Of a stretch of DNA of 55,875 bases, positions 1 to 10,260 are shown one piece after another; within the stretch, counting starts at the first letter, position 1; each line of letters starts with the position of its first letter. Below the pieces are notes generated by a model, which saw nothing but the letters and a program-made list of their open reading frames with translations, was not told the DNA's origin and searched no databases. A program made the translations under genes and the position numbers. The stretch is from Lingula anatina (taxonomy: Eukaryota > Brachiopoda > Lingulata > Lingulida > Lingulidae): assembly GCF_001039355.2 (NCBI RefSeq), contig NW_019776046.1, positions 572,726-628,600 on the forward strand, written 5' to 3'.

Positions 1-76
1 AACTACTATTTTACAATGGGGTCATTGAGGTAGACTGCCTCTCACCCTTTTCTGCCATGGGTATTATTCTGACCCA

Positions 77-3000
77 TCACTTAGAATACACAACATAATC
101 TCCTAAGTATTTTGGCTTCTTCAAGAGTCTACCGAACCGAGTGGTATGGACCTCCTCTTCACTGCTCTGTGGTGGAGGTGTAGTTTTGCACGGCGTACTG
201 GGAGTTGACTTTATGGGACTGGGTATCATAATTGGTTCGCTGGTAACGTCAGTGGGTTTAATCGGTACCTCTGGTGTTTCTGCAGCTACTGTCCCCCGGG
301 ATTGGTTTGGAGTGGTGACCTCTCGACTAGGTCTGAGGTGACTACGGTTCCTGCGGTAAATTTTGTTGTCTTGCTCCACTAGATAGGATCGAGGGGCGAG
401 TTTCTCCACTATTCTGCCAGCAGACCATGAGACTGACGATTGCGGCCTTAGATTGGTACGCACAGGCTGTCCGATAACCAGAGGAGGCAGTTCCTTGCTT
501 CCTTTGTCATAACACTTCTTTGCTATTCTCTTCTGGTTTACTTGTTTCTGAAATACCTGGTCTTTTGGTACTACTATTGGCTCTAGCTTGTCACAGCGTA
601 CGGGAATGAGCGATCTAGTGCGCCTACTCATCAACTTTTGTGCTGCACTCCCCGTGTTGTCTGCGGCTGGCGTGTTTCTGTGCTCTAAAACTGCTAACCA
701 CAAATCGGTACCGTCTTGTTTTGTTCTCTTGATCAGGGTCTTTGCCACTTTAACAGCTGCCTCAGCTGTGCCGTTACCACTGGGGTGGTGGGGAGATGAT
801 GTATGATGGTTAATCTTCCACGCCTCGGTGAACTCTCGGAATTGCTGACACTGATATTGAGGCCCGTTGTCAGAGATAAACAGCTTTGGAATGCCATGTC
901 GAGCAAACTGCTGCTTCAATTCATTGATCACTGCTTCTGAAGTAGTGTCACTGAGTTGAGTGATCTCCCAGTACTTTGAGAAATGATCTACAAGCAGCAA
1001 ATAATGTTCCCCTTGAATGGAAAATAAATCACTGCTGACGATTTCAAATCGCTCCTTGGGTATAGGCTGAGAATGCATTGGCTCTTTCTGTTGGCGAGGC
1101 TGATTTTCCTGACAGACGTTGCAAGTTGCTACCACATTGCGAATGTCATTGCTGATCTGAGGCCAGAAAATCGCATCTCTAGCTTTACGTATAGCTGTCT
1201 CTGTTCCTTGATGAGTTGCATGGACTCTCTCCAGCATCTGTTTACGTAAGATAGTAGGAATTACTACTCTGGTGCCTCGATAGAGGATGCCATCTTGACA
1301 GGATAACTCGTCTCTATATGGCCAGTATTCACGGCATAACAGGGGAACTTGAGTTTTGTCACTAGGCCATCCTTCCATGACTAGGATCAGCAGTGACTGC
1401 ATAGCGTCATCCCGAAGTGTATGAGTCTTTACTTGCTCCAGAGACTCATCGGACACATTGTTGTACTGCGAGTAATCAATCTCCTCGACTTCTTTGGCCA
1501 ACTTCTGCTCGGATTCTACTGCGTAAATCTCGTAATCTGAGTTCTCCTTGGTAGTTACTGACTTGGACGCAGTTGCTCTAGATAATGCATCAGAGATATA
1601 CATCTTTTTACCACGCTGGTACTTCACCTCAATATGGTATTTCTGTAGCCTGAGGCGCATGCGTTGAAGTCGCTTTGGGGCAGCCAAGATTGGTTTCTTG
1701 AATATTGTCTCTAGGTTTTGGTGATCCGTGAGTACTGTGATATAGTCTCGGCCATGGAGATACTGATCGAAACGGTTACATGCAAATGTTATGGCCAAAC
1801 ATTCTTTTTCCATCTGAGAATAGTTGCGCTCTGTTTTGGACAATGCCCTTGATGCAAAAGCTACAGGTTGTCCAGCTTGCAGTAAGACTGCACCTAACCC
1901 GTAATCGCTGCTATCGGCTTCTACTGTAACTTCCTCTGTTAGGCTATAGTATCTCAAAACTGGGGTCATTGTCAACATTTGTTTCAATGTACAGAACGTC
2001 TGCTCATGCTGATCTGACCATATAAAGGGTGCATCTTCAGTCGTCAAGCGTCTCAGTGGTTCGCTCACTGTTGATAAATGAGGGCAGAACTTGGCCAGGT
2101 AATTCACCATGCCAATTAGTCTTTTCACCGCTTTAGCGTTCTCCGGCCTTTCCATTTCTACTATGGCCTGCACCTTCAATGGATCTGCTTTCAAACCTTC
2201 ATCTGAGATCACGTGCCCGTGATAAGTAACTGAGTTCAATTTGAATCGAAGCTTAGTCTTGTTCATTTTGAAGTTCCTCTCACGACATCTCTCTAATAGT
2301 GCTATCATATTTTCGTCATGATTCTTGATCGCTTCCTCAGAGGTATCTCCTTTACCATACACCAGGATGTCGTCTGCGATGGTCTGGACTCCGTCAAGAC
2401 CGTCCAGTAGGTCTATAACTCGCCTCTGGAACTCTTCCGGGGCTGATGAGATGCCGAATGGTAAACGTCGCCAACGATACCTGCCAAATGGCGTATTGAA
2501 TGTCGTAAGAAGGCTGGACTCCTCATCTAATCTCACCTGAAGGAAACCATCTCTAGCATCTATAACGCTAAATACTTTTGCATTAGTCAAGTTTGCACTT
2601 ACTTCCTCCAAGGTTGGAAGTTTGAATTTTGGAATCTTTACAGCTTTGTTGAGTTCTTTTGGGTCTAGGCATATTCTTAACTTGCCTGGCTTCCTCACCG
2701 CCACCATCGAGCTTATCCAATCCGTTGGCTGATTTACCCTCTCAATGATGCCTTGTTTCACCATGCTCGCCAGCTTTTCTTTTAGCTCTTTTCTCAAAGC
2801 TACTGGTACGGACCTTGGTGAGTCTTGTTTTGGTATAACCTTAGGGTCCAGCTCAATGTGGTATTCTCCTAGGTCACCTAAACCACTAAACACATCATTA
2901 TACTTGGCGAAGATATCATCCTCTGACAGTTCCGTGCTAACAACGTTGATGAGAACATCTCTCTTTATCTTCATCAGACCAAATCTCTCTGATGTCTCTC

Positions 3001-4210
3001 CATTGAGTAACGAACAAGTGACATTTTTCACTACATGAAACTTTACGTATTCTTCACGGTTGTTTATTCTCATGTTAAGTGTCACCTGCCCCATATTCTC
3101 AACACGGTTACCACTGTATGAGGTTAGTCTCTTGCTGCTTTTCTTCAAGACTGGCTCATTAGTGCTCATTATGCGACAGCAATCCTCATATCTCAAACAG
3201 TTTACACCTGCTCCATTGTCTAATTGGAATACTTGTGGCATCCAAGAGCTGCTTCTCTTGTATTGGACTGATGGTTCAACAAGATATGTGGTCCTGCCGG
3301 TTTTAACTGTGAATACTGACGATTCGGAGTCGCTATCTTCAGGATCAGAATTATCGACTTGGTGGACTTTGGCCCCTTGTGACCTACACATGCTAGCGAA
3401 ATGATTTAGTCGTCCACACTTCTTACAGCGGCGACCCCATGCTGGGCATTGACGCTTGGGATGTTGCGTCCCGCAGTAGCTACAATCCGAATGGCTCTTC
3501 TGTTTTTGCTCTCCTTTCTTGTCTGTCTTGTGTTCAGATACTGCCGTCTTCATCTTTGTCCCGGCTTTTTTCATTTTTGGTTTCACAGCATGCACAGTTT
3601 CAACCTCACCATCTATGGCTTTAAGTTGCTGCGTCGTCATTTCACTCGCACGACACGTGTCAATACACTTTGCTAATGTAAGGTCCTTTTCACGCAACAA
3701 TCTAGCCCGGACAACAGAGTCTCTCACCCCTATCACAATACGGTCTCTGATCATTTCATCTAAAAGCGTTCCATACTTGCAAGTGGCACTGAGTTTCCGC
3801 AGCCTGTTCACATAGGCATCAATCCCTTCACTGGGCTCTTGTGTACAAGTATTAAACACGTATCTCTCATAAACAATGTTGCGTTGTGGCTCAAAATGAT
3901 TTGTCAAAGCTTCCAGTATTATTTTAGAGTCCTTGCGATCATCATCACTCAGGGCTAAATTCTGAAATATTTGAAAACAGTCTTTGCCCATGACCGTAAG
4001 TAAGGTAGCTACTCTTATCTCTTCCGACTTAAGATTTAGTTCTGTTGCAATTTCATAATTCTTCCATGTGTCTCTAAAAAATTGCCAGTTAGTTGCACAA
4101 TGTCCCTTCACGTCCATAGGTTGTGGCGGAGGTAACAAATTCGCTGTTGCAGGGGTAACTGGGGGTGTACTAGTACTGGTAGACATGATTAATCTATGTA
4201 ACAAATACAC
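77..4210 (-). CDS. Gag-Pol polyprotein of a Ty3/gypsy retrotransposon
   Basis: A single frame of 1377 codons with no stop or frameshift. The likely start is the ATG at 4186 (MSTSTST), nine codons into the frame, because the stretch before it looks like leader. Visible in order: a gag-like N-terminal region; two zinc knuckles around residues 241-276 (CSYCGTQHPKRQC and CKKCGRLNHFASMC); a retropepsin motif near 330 that reads DNGAG, where DTG or DSG is usual; reverse transcriptase around 500-640 with its catalytic IADD; RNase H from about 760 (EADSSDYG, later LTDHQN); the integrase HHCC zinc finger near 996; and the integrase core with D near 1058, D near 1112 (SDNGPQ) and E near 1148. It makes the replication proteins of the element from one frame, so gag and pol are fused without a frameshift. 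The DNG protease is the only odd catalytic residue seen. Confidence 0.93.
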   Translation of the reverse strand: MYLLHRLIMSTSTSTPPVTPATANLLPPPQPMDVKGHCATNWQFFRDTWKNYEIATELNLKSEEIRVATLLTVMGKDCFQIFQNLALSDDDRKDSKIILEALTNHFEPQRNIVYERYVFNTCTQEPSEGIDAYVNRLRKLSATCKYGTLLDEMIRDRIVIGVRDSVVRARLLREKDLTLAKCIDTCRASEMTTQQLKAIDGEVETVHAVKPKMKKAGTKMKTAVSEHKTDKKGEQKQKSHSDCSYCGTQHPKRQCPAWGRRCKKCGRLNHFASMCRSQGAKVHQVDNSDPEDSDSESSVFTVKTGRTTYLVEPSVQYKRSSSWMPQVFQLDNGAGVNCLRYEDCCRIMSTNEPVLKKSSKRLTSYSGNRVENMGQVTLNMRINNREEYVKFHVVKNVTCSLLNGETSERFGLMKIKRDVLINVVSTELSEDDIFAKYNDVFSGLGDLGEYHIELDPKVIPKQDSPRSVPVALRKELKEKLASMVKQGIIERVNQPTDWISSMVAVRKPGKLRICLDPKELNKAVKIPKFKLPTLEEVSANLTNAKVFSVIDARDGFLQVRLDEESSLLTTFNTPFGRYRWRRLPFGISSAPEEFQRRVIDLLDGLDGVQTIADDILVYGKGDTSEEAIKNHDENMIALLERCRERNFKMNKTKLRFKLNSVTYHGHVISDEGLKADPLKVQAIVEMERPENAKAVKRLIGMVNYLAKFCPHLSTVSEPLRRLTTEDAPFIWSDQHEQTFCTLKQMLTMTPVLRYYSLTEEVTVEADSSDYGLGAVLLQAGQPVAFASRALSKTERNYSQMEKECLAITFACNRFDQYLHGRDYITVLTDHQNLETIFKKPILAAPKRLQRMRLRLQKYHIEVKYQRGKKMYISDALSRATASKSVTTKENSDYEIYAVESEQKLAKEVEEIDYSQYNNVSDESLEQVKTHTLRDDAMQSLLILVMEGWPSDKTQVPLLCREYWPYRDELSCQDGILYRGTRVVIPTILRKQMLERVHATHQGTETAIRKARDAIFWPQISNDIRNVVATCNVCQENQPRQQKEPMHSQPIPKERFEIVSSDLFSIQGEHYLLLVDHFSKYWEITQLSDTTSEAVINELKQQFARHGIPKLFISDNGPQYQCQQFREFTEAWKINHHTSSPHHPSGNGTAEAAVKVAKTLIKRTKQDGTDLWLAVLEHRNTPAADNTGSAAQKLMSRRTRSLIPVRCDKLEPIVVPKDQVFQKQVNQKRIAKKCYDKGSKELPPLVIGQPVRTNLRPQSSVSWSAGRIVEKLAPRSYLVEQDNKIYRRNRSHLRPSREVTTPNQSRGTVAAETPEVPIKPTDVTSEPIMIPSPIKSTPSTPCKTTPPPQSSEEEVHTTRFGRLLKKPKYLGDYVVYSK

Positions 4211-4510
4211 AGCTTCTGCAGTTCTACTTTAAGGTCACAATCAACAGTATTTGCTTGTTAAATCTGTCCCGTTTGTAACTTCTAAAAAAACTCATGAATA
4301 TATGTCTTTCACTAATCACCAGAGTTTTTTTATTATCGACTTCCGATGCCTGAATTTCTGTTCAGTCGGTTCCACTTTTCATCCATAAAATCGTATGATC
4401 AACAGATTTCTTCTTTGTATCACACATACCTTCTGTTTCTCTGGTCCTTTAACTTAGTTCTTGACCACTTTAGAAATCGTGTCTTCAGCTTATGTAGACG
4501 TGAGCACGAA

Positions 4511-4522
4511 ATTCTGACACCA
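4511..4522 (-). promoter_or_regulatory. tRNA primer-binding site of the retrotransposon
   Basis: On the minus strand the bases right after the putative LTR read TGGTGTCAGAAT. TGG is the complement of the universal CCA tail of tRNAs, and TGGTGTCAG matches the 3' end of leucine tRNAs. The match to tRNA-Leu is inferred from memory of that tRNA end. Confidence 0.6.
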
Positions 4523-4624
4523 TGTTAATGGAATAAGTCAAACACGTGGATATAACTGAACCGGAAGTGCTCTGGGAGCGTTTATTATATAACAAGTATC
4601 AATAAGAGGGAGCATCCCTTAACA
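4523..4624 (-). repeat. putative 5' LTR, 102 bp
   Basis: The segment starts TGTTAA and ends TTAACA on the minus strand, a perfect 6-bp inverted terminal match of the TG...CA type, and abuts the primer-binding site. Inside is TTATATAATAAA, which could hold both a TATA box and a poly(A) signal. The length is very short for an LTR. The partner LTR is not in the window, so the outer border is inferred from the termini alone. Confidence 0.5.
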
Positions 4625-5896
4625 GATGTCATATTAGGAATTGTGAACTCCTCTCAAAGAGGCAGGGAAACAAAGAAAGACCCTGATGTATATGTTTTGC
4701 TGTGTTGTACTAAACATGGGTGAGAGTTTTTAGGATGATGCCTGATTTCAGGATTTTCAGCCCTCATTTTGATTTTTTTTTTTCATTTTTGAAGTGGTCT
4801 AAATCCAATGAGAAATTGCAAGTTATATCATCAGGCTTTACAGTTTCTACAACTTTCATCCATGTTAACATGTTGTTGTCACAGAATTATTTAAACAATA
4901 TTTTGGATTATTTCAACCTGAAGTAGGTGATATGAAAGGATGTAATGGGGTTCGTTGTGCTCTGCACAGATAGCTTGTCATAGTTATTGTAGTTTGAGAA
5001 TGCTAATTGAATGTTGACTGGCATCTAAAAGCTCATTTGTGAATTATCTTAAGATGTTAGTCTCATCCTAGAATCAAGTTAATTCCACTTTCCATAAACT
5101 TTTAAGTCACATATGGACATGTGACTTCTCCTGGTGTTGAAAATTCAGAAAGTGACCAGTAGGGATATAGTTTTTTGACTGGGAAAACTCTCTATAAGTC
5201 TACTAAATATCTGCAAGCACAAATACTTATCATCAAGTATTTGGTAAAGAATGTGCACCAAGAAAAAAGGCATTTGATGATATATTGTTTTAATACTGTA
5301 ACATAGAAACAATTACACAAGATGTGCATGCAACATTTGGCAGACATGAGACCTCAGCTGTATATACCATAGAATAAATAATTAGTCACAATGATAAGTG
5401 AAATATTATGTTATGCAACCAGTGGTACATTTGACAAACTTTCTGGAGAAAAGACTAAGCTACCATTAAGATTGACAGAGTATGAGATTTGGAAATGAAA
5501 AATTGTATAACAGTATTATTACTGAAATCAAACCTCTGAACAAGATTCATTTTACATGCTTAGGCAGATAAATGTACAGATAGTTCCAATTTTGCACACA
5601 CTGATACAAAAATATTTACAATATTTACATAATTAGACACAAGTTTACATTTAATATTCTTTTGAAGTACATCATTTACTTTGTAAGGGGTTCTATTGGC
5701 TATTAACAGAGGTTGTTATTTGGCAAGTACAATATCACATTCTGACTACTAACGATCCTAGTTCATGAAAAGAATAAAGTGTCTTAGGCAGTATTGTATT
5801 CTGATAGTACAAACAGTTTCACTTCAAGAGAAGTATGAGGCTTGTTTGGCAACTGTAAAGTTGTGATCATACAAACAGTTCTAGATTGTGACAAGT
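4625..5896. other. AT-rich non-coding stretch between retrotransposon and homeobox exon
   Basis: No open frame with recognisable protein content on either strand. The part nearest 5896 is probably the 3' UTR of the minus-strand homeobox gene. Reverse-strand ATTAAA signals occur near 5650 and 5287, but no cleavage site can be chosen from sequence alone. Confidence 0.5.
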
Positions 5897-6871
5897 TCAT
5901 GATAAGTTTGCTGCCCTTTTAGCAAGTCTTGCCCTCTGGTTCTCAAACCACCGTGTAACCTGAGTGACAGTCAGACCCGTCGTGAGAGACAGCTCCGTAA
6001 TGACCTTGTGGCTAGGAAATAGGTTGTATCCATTCTCAGACAGCCATTTTCGAAGTGGGCTTGTGAAAAAACTTTGGTTACTTGGACGTGGAATGTATGG
6101 AGCTGGGCGACATTTTCCCTTGGGTTTCCGCTGAGTCAATGTGACTGTTGAGGAGACGACTGTGCTACCACAAGATGGAGGAGATGTGGTCATGGGACTT
6201 GTAAAATTGTCGCAATTTTCACGATTGTTCGGAACAGGTGCTTTGTAGGTCTCTGGTATAGATGGCGCTTCAGGTGAAATGGGACTTTCGTGGCTGCGTG
6301 CAAAGTCTGCGTCACAAGTGACAGTCAGAAGATTTGAGTGTTCCGTGTCTGTCCTCTGAGAGACGAACTGCTCTAGTAGCTGTAGACTCTTCTGCACACG
6401 CTCCACCAGCTGGTATTCAATCGTATCGTAATGATGATTGATAGCTTGTTTAACAGGGTCGGAGCCAGCACTGGTGACGGATGCTAGAGCCTGACGACGT
6501 TCCCCATCCAGCTGATGTCGTTGATCCAGATACACACTGCGTAAGTCTCTCACCTGATCCCTGGCTTTGAACTGGAGACGCATGAACTGCAGCTCCAGAA
6601 ACGACGCTCGTGTTTTGATGGGGACTTGTGTCGGACGGGGGAGGCTGCAGAGAAGGCTGGAGGGCACGTTGGTGGAGTAGCACTCTTGTTGCAGCAAGTT
6701 GTATAAAGCCATGTAGTCCGCCCCAGTGCCTACGCTTGCTCCTGGTGCCTCTCGGGTAAGTGACGGATAAGAGAAATGCCCGACGGACTGCTCGGTGCTT
6801 GGTGAACTAGGCGTCATGGAGGAATCTGTTTGACGGCAGGAATAGAGACCTGGCGCATGGTCCGATGTAAC
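5897..6871 (-). CDS. Divergent TALE-class-like homeobox gene, last exon
   Basis: The open frame runs from 6958 to a TGA at 5897, but an acceptor (CTCATTCTTCCAG followed by GTTACATCGG) sits at 6872-6874. The true exon therefore most likely starts at 6871, and the frame before it is intronic. The C-terminus holds a homeodomain: a first helix with LRKWLSENGYN, then FPSHKVITELSLTTGLT, then the recognition helix VTQVTRWFENQRARL. The distance from the helix 1 leucine to the helix 3 tryptophan is 35 residues, as in TALE proteins, against 32 in typical homeodomains, so it has the three-residue loop extension. Position 50 appears to be Glu, where TALE proteins usually have Ile (WFINARR). The upstream 200 residues contain a charged, probably helical stretch (LQFMRLQFKARDQVRDLR) and Ser/Pro-rich linkers. 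It is a DNA-binding transcription factor, probably nuclear. Upstream exons were not found. Candidates include lineage-restricted TALE groups such as spiralian SPILE genes or an orphan TALE. Confidence 0.82.
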   Translation of the reverse strand, partial: VTSDHAPGLYSCRQTDSSMTPSSPSTEQSVGHFSYPSLTREAPGASVGTGADYMALYNLLQQECYSTNVPSSLLCSLPRPTQVPIKTRASFLELQFMRLQFKARDQVRDLRSVYLDQRHQLDGERRQALASVTSAGSDPVKQAINHHYDTIEYQLVERVQKSLQLLEQFVSQRTDTEHSNLLTVTCDADFARSHESPISPEAPSIPETYKAPVPNNRENCDNFTSPMTTSPPSCGSTVVSSTVTLTQRKPKGKCRPAPYIPRPSNQSFFTSPLRKWLSENGYNLFPSHKVITELSLTTGLTVTQVTRWFENQRARLAKRAANLS

Positions 6872-9364
6872 CTGGAAGAATGAGGTGAAAGGATACATTA
6901 ATATATGAGCTGGGAATACATTATGCACAAAAATAACTTCTTTGCGGTTTACAGACATAGGTGCAAATTGAATCCAATAGGTATTGATTACTTGGAAAAG
7001 GAAGTAACAGAAAGTGAGACCCGCTGCAACTTGTTAATGAATAAGGATACTGGGTGACGACATATGGGCCTATTTTTTTTCATTAAGGGCAACTATGGCT
7101 GCTTTGATTTGAAAAATTATTTTTGAATGAGCATGAAAAAACCCACATCTACTATTACTGTCTTTCAGAAAATATTTTTTGTATGAAAATGAACATGATC
7201 TAGAAGAGACAACAGAATTTGAATCGCAGTGACTCTCTTTTGTACTATTAACCAAAAGTATTTATATCAGATGTTTTCATAAAATTGTTTTGCTTCAAGT
7301 TGAAATAACGATCATGTAATAGTTTATTTAAGGGGCAGCTCTATGAAAAACCATAAGACATAGATGATAATATGATACAACTGTCACTGGCAAAAATGAC
7401 TTTTTTCAACTTTCTATGGATTTCCAACTAATTGGATATTTCCAACAGTGGATTTCCGAAATTTTGGTAGCCAAGAAGTCTCATCCCTGAACTGGAGATG
7501 TGATACTGTAACATCGTACATACCTCTGAGTTGTCACAAACAGGTGTCTTCAGCTTGCTCTCCATTTGGGGAAGTTGACACTATTTTTGGCAGTTGACAC
7601 TTCTTAGCAGTTGAGACTGGCACTGCTGGCACCTTGTACTTGATGGCAGTGTATCTTGTTTCCACAACAATAACTTCTTGGTTCCTGACACAGAGGCTGA
7701 CACTTGATGCTGGCAGGTTGACACCAGAAATGTCACACATGCCATGGGGCTTCCCCTTTTATAACATGCCAACAACCTGCCAGCTGCCACTTTGTCTCCA
7801 CACCTATGATTGGCCACCCTGTCAAGTTGACTTTGGACTGTTACCAGTGATTGGTTGATTGGATTTTAATACAAAGTTGGCAGGAGTGTTTGTGACACAG
7901 TTGATTAGCACCTAACTTAGTTGTTAACAAGTTCCAGGTAAAAAGTTCACCCATCCAGTTAAGAGGGGGATCAGGTATTGTTTACCTGTAGCCAGGTAGC
8001 CTAGGTAAATTGTCTTGATTGCAATCAAGAGTGACTATAATTGCTCACCTGAGTTTTGCACAGATAGGTGTGGTACACCCTGCCCAGGTAACCAGCTTAA
8101 CCCTGCAATTAAGAGTGTCACCTATTGTTTACCTGGGGACAGGTAACCCTGGTTGGACTCTACTTGATTGCAATCAGGAGTGTCATTAAAATTTTGCCAG
8201 TCCCTTGGTGCTGATGGAGAACAGTGATATGGATAAGGTGGAGGGATGAGGAATGGAGATTATTGTTCTAATGCCAAGAGTTGTTTGTCACTGATTTGAG
8301 TAAAAGTGATGTTTGTTTGTGTCATGTACTGGTTACATTGGTGCCTGGAGTTGTGCTTTGTTTACACTTTTAAATTGGAACTCAAATATATTTATTTATA
8401 TATTTATTTATTTACATACATTGTAATTGTCAGACATTGACACTGCAATTGTGTGTTTTTATTTTGATCACTCTGATCTTACAACTTTTGCATAGATTGT
8501 TACACCTAGTGAATACAGTTTTGAAAGACTTCAAGAAATGTTGGAAATTTTGTCTGGGTTGTTTTACACTGTCTGGAAACACTGTCTCGTTAGCTTCCTG
8601 CCATGGTCTAACCTGACTGTGAACTTCCGGAATGAATTCATATATTTCATAATTTCTTTAACATATTAAGTTAATGAATGTCAAAGGGTTAGGTGTGCAA
8701 ATTTTGTCGGAAGTAATTAACACTTTATGTAATGGGCCTGCATCGATTTCAACTTGTTTTGCAGACACTGTAAGAAAAAAAAAATTCCATTCAACTGATG
8801 TCAGTAAAATATTTAGAAAGATAAACTGGCAGTAGTGTCACCCTCCAATTAAAATATAAACTTCAGATTAGTACAATTTTTTTGCAAAATATTTTTTGAC
8901 TTTCTGCACGAAATTGTAAATGCCCAGAAACATATGTATCCCTGTCTTCACATCTTGCAAAATGACTAGTCTTCGTAAGTCGGACCTAAAAATGATTTTG
9001 AATAATAATAATGATTCAAATTCAGATAAAAATTTAACTTAGAATCCATTAGATTAGGGTGTTCCGTAATGTATTGTGTAAATAATAATGAGAATTGATA
9101 TACCTTGGTGAGGCCAGTGTAATGTGACAAAGAGTCCCCCATGATAGAGAGTCCAGTTCCCATTCATTTGGACAGTAAGCCTTGTCTTAGATTTTGACCC
9201 ATTTAGGTGAGGCTGACCCTAAGGTGGAGGGTGGACCCTCTACTCCAGGGACCCTTGGTTTCATCACACTAGCACTCTCCAAGTTCTTTCCTACTTTTAT
9301 ACTAAACATCTAAATAACCAATAGTTAAAAAAGAGAGACTAAATAACCTTAACAATTGTCACAG
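6872..9364. other. Non-coding stretch upstream of homeobox exon, left of first SRRT exon seen
   Basis: I find no convincing exon of SRRT here. The 5' exon or exons of the minus-strand homeobox gene could lie here. Open frames at 7534-7817 are short, have no recognisable domain and lie in a stretch rich in TTGACA-like words. Positions 7953-8210 hold an imperfect tandem repeat, listed separately. Confidence 0.4.
7953..8210. repeat. Two imperfect tandem units of about 147 bp
   Basis: The words attgtttacctg (7977 and 8124) and gattgcaatca followed by agagtg or ggagtg (near 8017 and 8165) recur at about 147-bp spacing, with aggtaacc-like words between them. The similarity is partial and was seen by eye. 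Confidence 0.5.
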
Positions 9365-10195
9365 AGGTGGAAAAATTTGTGAACGCCAACACTCAGGAGC
9401 TTGGAAAGGACAAGTGGTTATGTCCATTGAGTGGGAAGAAATTTAAAGGCCCCGAATTTGTACGGAAACATATCCTAAACAAACATGGGGAGAAGATTGA
9501 TGAAGTAAAACAAGAGGTTAGAAAAGAGACGGAAAAAGAAAAACAAATTTAATTTTTTCGTGAGAGAAGTATTTTGAGAGATTTAGTTGTTGAAAAAGAA
9601 GAAAAAGGGAAAACCTTTAAAAGTTTTTTCAAAGAAGCAAATAAAAACCTTTCAGAATTGAAGGTTTATTCTTCAGCTCTTTTATTAAAAGGCTGTATTT
9701 TTCTACTTCTTAATTAAAAGATTGTATTTGTTAACTCTTGTTAATTAAAAGTTTGTACTGTTCAACTCTGCTTGAATTATTGACTGCATTCTTCAACTTG
9801 TCTTGATTCATAGGTTGCATTCTTCAACAACTATCTTCTGGACACCAAGCGTCCCCAGCTACCGGAACATCCCGCCAATCGTCAGGGTGGCATGCCGATG
9901 CCCCCAGGGCGTGACAACTACAACATGCCACCAGGGGGCGGGTACGGGCCACCTCAGCAGGGGGTCATGGCCTACAATCAACCCAGACCACCCATGATGG
10001 GATACCAAGGTAAAGGACGTGATCGTAAGTTTTGGATTTGGTGACACCCTGTCCCCCCACCCCCCAGTGTTATGACAAGAGATGAACCTCTTCTGGATTA
10101 ATCTGAAAATCTGGATGTTGAGGTGTTGTGTCTGAGGTTCCAGAACTTTAACACATAGACCTTTGTGTTATCATGTGCATTTTCTTATATATATA

Positions 10196-10260
<65 letters not shown>

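Larger units (their letters stand above)
77..4624 (-). mobile_element. Ty3/gypsy LTR retrotransposon, nearly complete, 3' LTR outside window
   Basis: The element reads right to left: a putative short 5' LTR (4523-4624), a primer-binding site touching it (4511-4522), a leader of about 300 nt, then one intact gag-pol frame (77-4210). The domain order protease, reverse transcriptase, RNase H, integrase is that of Ty3/gypsy elements. A purine-rich stretch on the minus strand at about 39-57 could be the polypurine tract. The 38 bases beyond it do not contain the expected LTR start, so the 3' LTR must lie left of the window or the LTR model is wrong. The uninterrupted frame suggests a recent insertion. 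Confidence 0.9.

Noticed and set aside
6450-6683. Second frame of 77 residues inside the homeobox exon
   Set aside because: It is the shadow of the homeobox frame in another phase.
6872-6958. N-terminal 29 residues of the open frame before the homeobox exon
   Set aside because: A good polypyrimidine-AG acceptor at 6872-6874 and loss of protein-like character upstream make it intronic.
7534-7817. First exon of the homeobox gene
   Set aside because: The small minus-strand frames lie in TTGACA-rich repeat-like DNA, and no matching donor in the right phase could be justified.
9803-10047. Frames on both strands overlapping the second SRRT exon
   Set aside because: Out of phase with the SRRT frame starting VAFFNNY at 9814, which matches the known protein.
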